Source: an uncultured Selenomonadales bacterium (GTDB taxonomy: Bacteria > Bacillota > Clostridia > Christensenellales > QALW01). From it: 16,697 nucleotides of DNA. How positions within the stretch are numbered: the first letter of the stretch is position 1; every line of letters starts with the position of its first letter. The notes beneath the pieces are model-generated. The model saw only the letters and a list, made by a program, of their open reading frames with translations, ran no database searches and had not been told where the DNA came from. Below are positions 14,168 to 16,697 of the stretch, in pieces. The stretch is from the NCBI GenBank assembly GCA_905200615.1, contig CAJKLB010000045.1:1-16697 (forward strand), given 5' to 3'. The position numbers and the translations under genes are program-made.

Positions 14168-14809
14168 TTGCCGTTAGGTATCGTTATTATTATGGTTACT
14201 GCCATATTCTTGCTTGCCGGGCACGGTCAGGAGCTTTGCTTTGCGCTGTTTTTAAGCCGTAAATGGACGCTTGTCTTGCTTTTTTCCCTAATCATTTCCT
14301 ATATGTTTTCTCCCTATACGCTGGAAGGCATCTCTATATTTTGGATTCCTTATCTTTTACTGCTTGCATTCTCGGTGTATCTTTTAATTCATCTTTCTCA
14401 TCCTTTTCGCAGCATTTTCTGCAGCGCGCTGACTGCTTTTTGTATTTTTATGCTGTCTTTTCTCATTTCTCCGGAACCCACCGGTTATCTTTATGAGCCT
14501 TTTGTAATCTATGCCCTTGTATGCAGCCTTCTATCCATTATTTTTGCCTACAACCGCTCCTCGGCTATTTTTAACAGTCTTGTTTCCATGCTCATATTCA
14601 ACACCATTTTAATTTTTCGGGGCACCTACGGAAAGCTTCTCGCTTCTTCTGCTTTCACCGCGGCCTGTCTTTCCTGCTGTATCAGCGTATTGCCGATTCT
14701 TCTCACCCAAAAAGTAACGGTTTTCCGTACCCGAAGAGTGTTTCAAGCAGAAGCGGGCAATTCTTTACATCCTATTACAGCTAAAAAAAGAAAAAGGTTT
14801 AAAAAATAA
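14168..14809 (+). CDS. Hypothetical multi-pass membrane protein (TTG start)
   Basis: Not confidently recognised; size and topology recall the Bacillus YphA-type membrane proteins, which is weak evidence. The 213-residue protein is very hydrophobic, with six to seven predicted membrane segments from residue 3 to about 180, and ends in a strongly basic cytoplasmic tail (AKKRKRFKK). No catalytic motif is seen. The start is TTG at 14168, chosen because AGAGGGG (14154-14160) sits 7 nt upstream and there is no ATG until well into the first hydrophobic segment. It stands alone between the AraC-type regulator and the acetyltransferase gene. No terminator separates it from the latter, whose predicted promoter overlaps its 3' end, so the two may be partly co-transcribed. 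Confidence 0.75.
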   Translation: MPLGIVIIMVTAIFLLAGHGQELCFALFLSRKWTLVLLFSLIISYMFSPYTLEGISIFWIPYLLLLAFSVYLLIHLSHPFRSIFCSALTAFCIFMLSFLISPEPTGYLYEPFVIYALVCSLLSIIFAYNRSSAIFNSLVSMLIFNTILIFRGTYGKLLASSAFTAACLSCCISVLPILLTQKVTVFRTRRVFQAEAGNSLHPITAKKRKRFKK

Positions 14810-14826
14810 AACTTTTATGCTATAAT
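14798..14826 (+). promoter_or_regulatory. Predicted acetyltransferase promoter
   Basis: TTTAAA (14798-14803), 17 bp, perfect TATAAT (14821-14826). It straddles the end of the membrane-protein gene and lies 27 bp before the acetyltransferase start. Confidence 0.5.
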
Positions 14827-14853
14827 CAGTACTGTTATTGGGAGGCGTCAAAA

Positions 14854-15375
14854 ATGGAACTGATTACAGCCGATAAACTTACCTATGCAGCTTTTGCGGA
14901 TATGATAGACGATTACGCCGTAGCGGGAACTCCTTTTTTGGGAATTACCGATCCTTCTTTATTTGCCTATTTTGTACGTACCTGCGTAAAACATTCCGCC
15001 GGTATCGGCCTCAGTGCAAAAACCTCGCCTTACACCCGATATTTTTTAACCGATGAAACAGGCGCTGTTTTTGCGCAGGGAGATTTGCGCCATCGCAAAA
15101 CGCAGCATAACTTATTTTTTGCCGGCCAACTGGGCTACGGCGTACCGCCCTCGCACCGAAGATGCGGCTACGGTACGATAATGTGCGCCAAGCTATTGGA
15201 AAAAGCCGCCGAACAAGGATTTTCAAGCCTGATCATTACCTGCCGGGATGACAATTTGGCGAGCGCAAAAATCATAGAGAAAAACGGCGGTATTCTTTTA
15301 AATAAAATATACAATAAAGAAGATCGCATCGATATGCGCCGATATCAGGTAGATTTATTAAACTATGCAAAATAA
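14854..15375 (+). CDS. GNAT family N-acetyltransferase
   Basis: A 173-residue GNAT-fold protein expected to transfer an acetyl group from acetyl-CoA to an amine on an unknown acceptor. The acetyl-CoA pyrophosphate-binding motif A is clear: LGYGVPPSHRRCGYGT at 93-108 with the Q/R-x-x-G-x-G type RRCGYG. It is followed by the LLEKAAEQGFSSLIITC helix-strand pair and the family's C-terminal NLASAKIIEKNGGILLN (134-150). The ATG has GGGAGG (14840-14845) 8 nt upstream. The N-terminal half resembles the group of small GNAT proteins with an extended acceptor-binding loop. Neighbours do not reveal a substrate. It is probably monocistronic or lightly linked to the preceding membrane gene. Confidence 0.9.
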   Translation: MELITADKLTYAAFADMIDDYAVAGTPFLGITDPSLFAYFVRTCVKHSAGIGLSAKTSPYTRYFLTDETGAVFAQGDLRHRKTQHNLFFAGQLGYGVPPSHRRCGYGTIMCAKLLEKAAEQGFSSLIITCRDDNLASAKIIEKNGGILLNKIYNKEDRIDMRRYQVDLLNYAK

Positions 15376-15410
15376 CTTTTATTTTTGTGCACTATTTTGC
15401 AAAATACCTC

Positions 15411-15439
15411 TGTTCAAATAAATAAAAATATATTATAAT
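15411..15439 (+). promoter_or_regulatory. Possible phospholipase-family gene promoter
   Basis: A perfect TATAAT (15434-15439) in an AT-rich tract is 40 bp before the start codon. The -35 at 17 bp is poor (TGTTCA, 15411-15416). Confidence 0.45.
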
Positions 15440-15479
15440 AACAAAGTACAAAAATATAAACTGTTAGGAGTGTACACCC

Positions 15480-16520
15480 ATGCCAGGATTTTTTACGCAT
15501 TACATAGCCGGCCAAAAAGTTTTGGAAAAGCTTCCCGAGCAAATCCAGGAAAACATAAATAAACGTAAAAATGTTTATAATTTAGGCCTTCAGGGTCCCG
15601 ACTTTTTCAATTACTTCGGTACCCCTTTAAAATCGGACGTAAGCATTCATCGTATGTCAATGATGCTCCATGAACGTTCCGTTGACGAGTGGATGTCTCT
15701 TATATATCGTTATATCGCCAAGCAGGAAGATGCCGATAAAGATATTATTCTTCCTTATTTTTACGGTTACTTAGTTCATTATGCGGTGGATTGCGCAGTA
15801 AATCCCTACATACTGTATCGTTCGGGTTTTGCTACTCCCAATACACCATTGGTAGAACGTTTTGATATTTATCGCAAGCGCATAAACGTTGCCATTGATC
15901 AGATCATGCTGAAGAAGCATATGGGAAAAACGCCTGCTGAAGTTAAAATTGACGATATGTTCTGGGTAACCTACGATGAACTTTTAGAAATCTGCCGGAT
16001 GTATCCGGTAAACGTAAAAACAGTTTACGGAAAAGATATTTCCCGGGAAGATGTTATTAAATCCTATCAAGATATGAACGAACGGATGAAAAAACGTATT
16101 AAACCCGGTTTACTGAAACCCATTACCTCTATTTACGAAGCTTTTTCATCGGAATTTACACGCGGCTTTTTTACAAAAACCGTTTACTCCCACTATGAAG
16201 AAGACATCGATTTCATGAATGAAAAGCATACGCCATGGCTGGCTCCGTGGGATGCTCGCTATGAATATACCGACAGCGTTGATGATTTGTTTGAAAAAGG
16301 TATTACCAAAGCTACGGAACTTGTTTCTACTGTTTTTGACAGTTTCCATGACGGCAATACCACCAGCGTACAGGCAATTCATGCCATCGGCGGCAACTCT
16401 TTTCTTACCGGTATTGCATGGAACGCGCCTATGCTTCTTAAATTCTATGATGTTATCTTCAAAAAAGAAGAGGAAGCACTGGCGCCTAAAATTGAAGCAC
16501 TGCAGAAAAAAATGGACTAA
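15480..16520 (+). CDS. Zinc-dependent phospholipase C family protein
   Basis: A 346-residue protein of the zinc-dependent phospholipase C (alpha-toxin-like) fold. Conserved metal-site residues appear in family order: H7 in FFTHYIAG, D41 in LGLQGPDFFNYF, H57 and H64 in SIHRMSMMLHE, H100 and D104 in LVHYAVDCAVNPY, and E126 in PLVERFD. There is no signal peptide, unlike secreted clostridial alpha-toxins, and no C-terminal C2-like domain. It therefore belongs to the widespread intracellular clostridial group whose physiological substrate is unknown; it should not be read as a toxin. The region beyond residue 200 (FSSEFTRGFFTKTVYSHYEE and onward) is not recognised. The ATG has TAGGAG 9-10 nt upstream. 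A strong terminator follows 26 bp after the stop, so the gene is a single transcription unit. Confidence 0.85.
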   Translation: MPGFFTHYIAGQKVLEKLPEQIQENINKRKNVYNLGLQGPDFFNYFGTPLKSDVSIHRMSMMLHERSVDEWMSLIYRYIAKQEDADKDIILPYFYGYLVHYAVDCAVNPYILYRSGFATPNTPLVERFDIYRKRINVAIDQIMLKKHMGKTPAEVKIDDMFWVTYDELLEICRMYPVNVKTVYGKDISREDVIKSYQDMNERMKKRIKPGLLKPITSIYEAFSSEFTRGFFTKTVYSHYEEDIDFMNEKHTPWLAPWDARYEYTDSVDDLFEKGITKATELVSTVFDSFHDGNTTSVQAIHAIGGNSFLTGIAWNAPMLLKFYDVIFKKEEEALAPKIEALQKKMD

Positions 16521-16546
16521 AGAATTAGCTATTTGCTTTTTAACAG

Positions 16547-16578
16547 AGCCATCTGTTTTTTGAACAGATGGCTTTTTT
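16547..16578 (+). terminator. Rho-independent terminator
   Basis: A perfect 11-bp stem (AGCCATCTGTT/AACAGATGGCT) with a 5-nt loop runs directly into six T. It closes the phospholipase-family transcription unit. Confidence 0.93.
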
Positions 16579-16646
16579 ACATTCTGAAAATTCTTTTCCT
16601 TTGACTAATTTCTTTAATTTCTTACTCTATGCCAACAAAGCGTTCA

Positions 16647-16697
16647 GCAAATCACGACTACCGGCAAAGCCGGTAGTTTGCTCTGCGGCTATAAGCC
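16647..16697. mobile_element. Possible edge of an IS200/IS605-type element (tandem hairpins)
   Basis: ACTACCGGC-AAA-GCCGGTAGT (16657-16677) is a perfect 9-bp hairpin with a 3-nt loop, bracketed by GCAAA (16647) and TTTGC (to 16681). A second hairpin GGCT-ATA-AGCC (16687-16697) runs to the window edge. Neither has a T tract, so they are not terminators for the upstream gene. Short G+C-rich hairpins of this kind flank IS200/IS605 transposons and also occur in TnpB guide RNAs. No transposase is visible in the window, so this is an inference; a dispersed palindromic repeat is the alternative. Confidence 0.35.

Noticed and set aside
15480..16520. Reading the phospholipase C family protein as a secreted alpha-toxin
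   Set aside because: It lacks a signal peptide and the membrane-binding C-terminal domain; the intracellular clostridial group is a better fit.

Overview
The window looks like a chromosomal segment of a low-to-moderate GC Bacillota, most likely a Clostridia-type gut or anaerobic organism. The basis is strong AGGAG-type ribosome binding sites, TTGACA/TATAAT promoters, U-tailed hairpin terminators, a class II (Bacillota-type) GalT and a clostridial-looking galactokinase. The genus cannot be fixed from the sequence. No rRNA, tRNA, CRISPR array or phage gene is visible.

Region 1 (1-5820) is a galactose (Leloir) locus. galK (minus strand) and galT (plus strand) diverge from a 150-bp intergenic region carrying both promoters. 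galK is followed, with a 4-bp ATGA overlap, by a membrane glycosyltransferase-like gene that is split by an exact 8-bp tandem duplication. galT is followed by two small membrane-protein genes that look like distant paralogues of each other, and then by a clean terminator.

Region 2 (5900-10300) is a compact three-gene operon with overlapping genes. The first gene fuses an XRE-type helix-turn-helix to a BadF/BadG-type sugar kinase, the family that includes N-acetylglucosamine/N-acetylmuramate kinases. The second is murQ (MurNAc-6-phosphate etherase). The third is a cytoplasmic glycoside-hydrolase-like protein related to GH42. I read this as amino-sugar or peptidoglycan-fragment salvage in which the kinase may also be the transcription regulator. 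A perfect-spacing promoter with a dyad over its -10 box and a 12-bp repeat 105 bp away lies just upstream.

Region 3 (10400-14030) is a divergent sugar-utilisation module. An AraC-type regulator reads right. An L-arabinose/L-fucose isomerase-superfamily protein and a GH99-like (WbsX) protein read left. Two near-identical 14-bp direct repeats exactly 21 bp apart lie next to the isomerase promoter, as expected for AraC-family half-sites. Regions 2 and 3 converge on a 353-bp gene-free stretch with two oppositely oriented terminators arranged so that the two 3' UTRs should overlap, or that may hide a small RNA.

Region 4 (14030-16697) holds a multi-pass membrane protein with a TTG start, a GNAT acetyltransferase and a zinc-dependent phospholipase C family protein with a strong terminator. 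The window ends in two consecutive hairpins that may be the edge of an IS200/IS605-type element.
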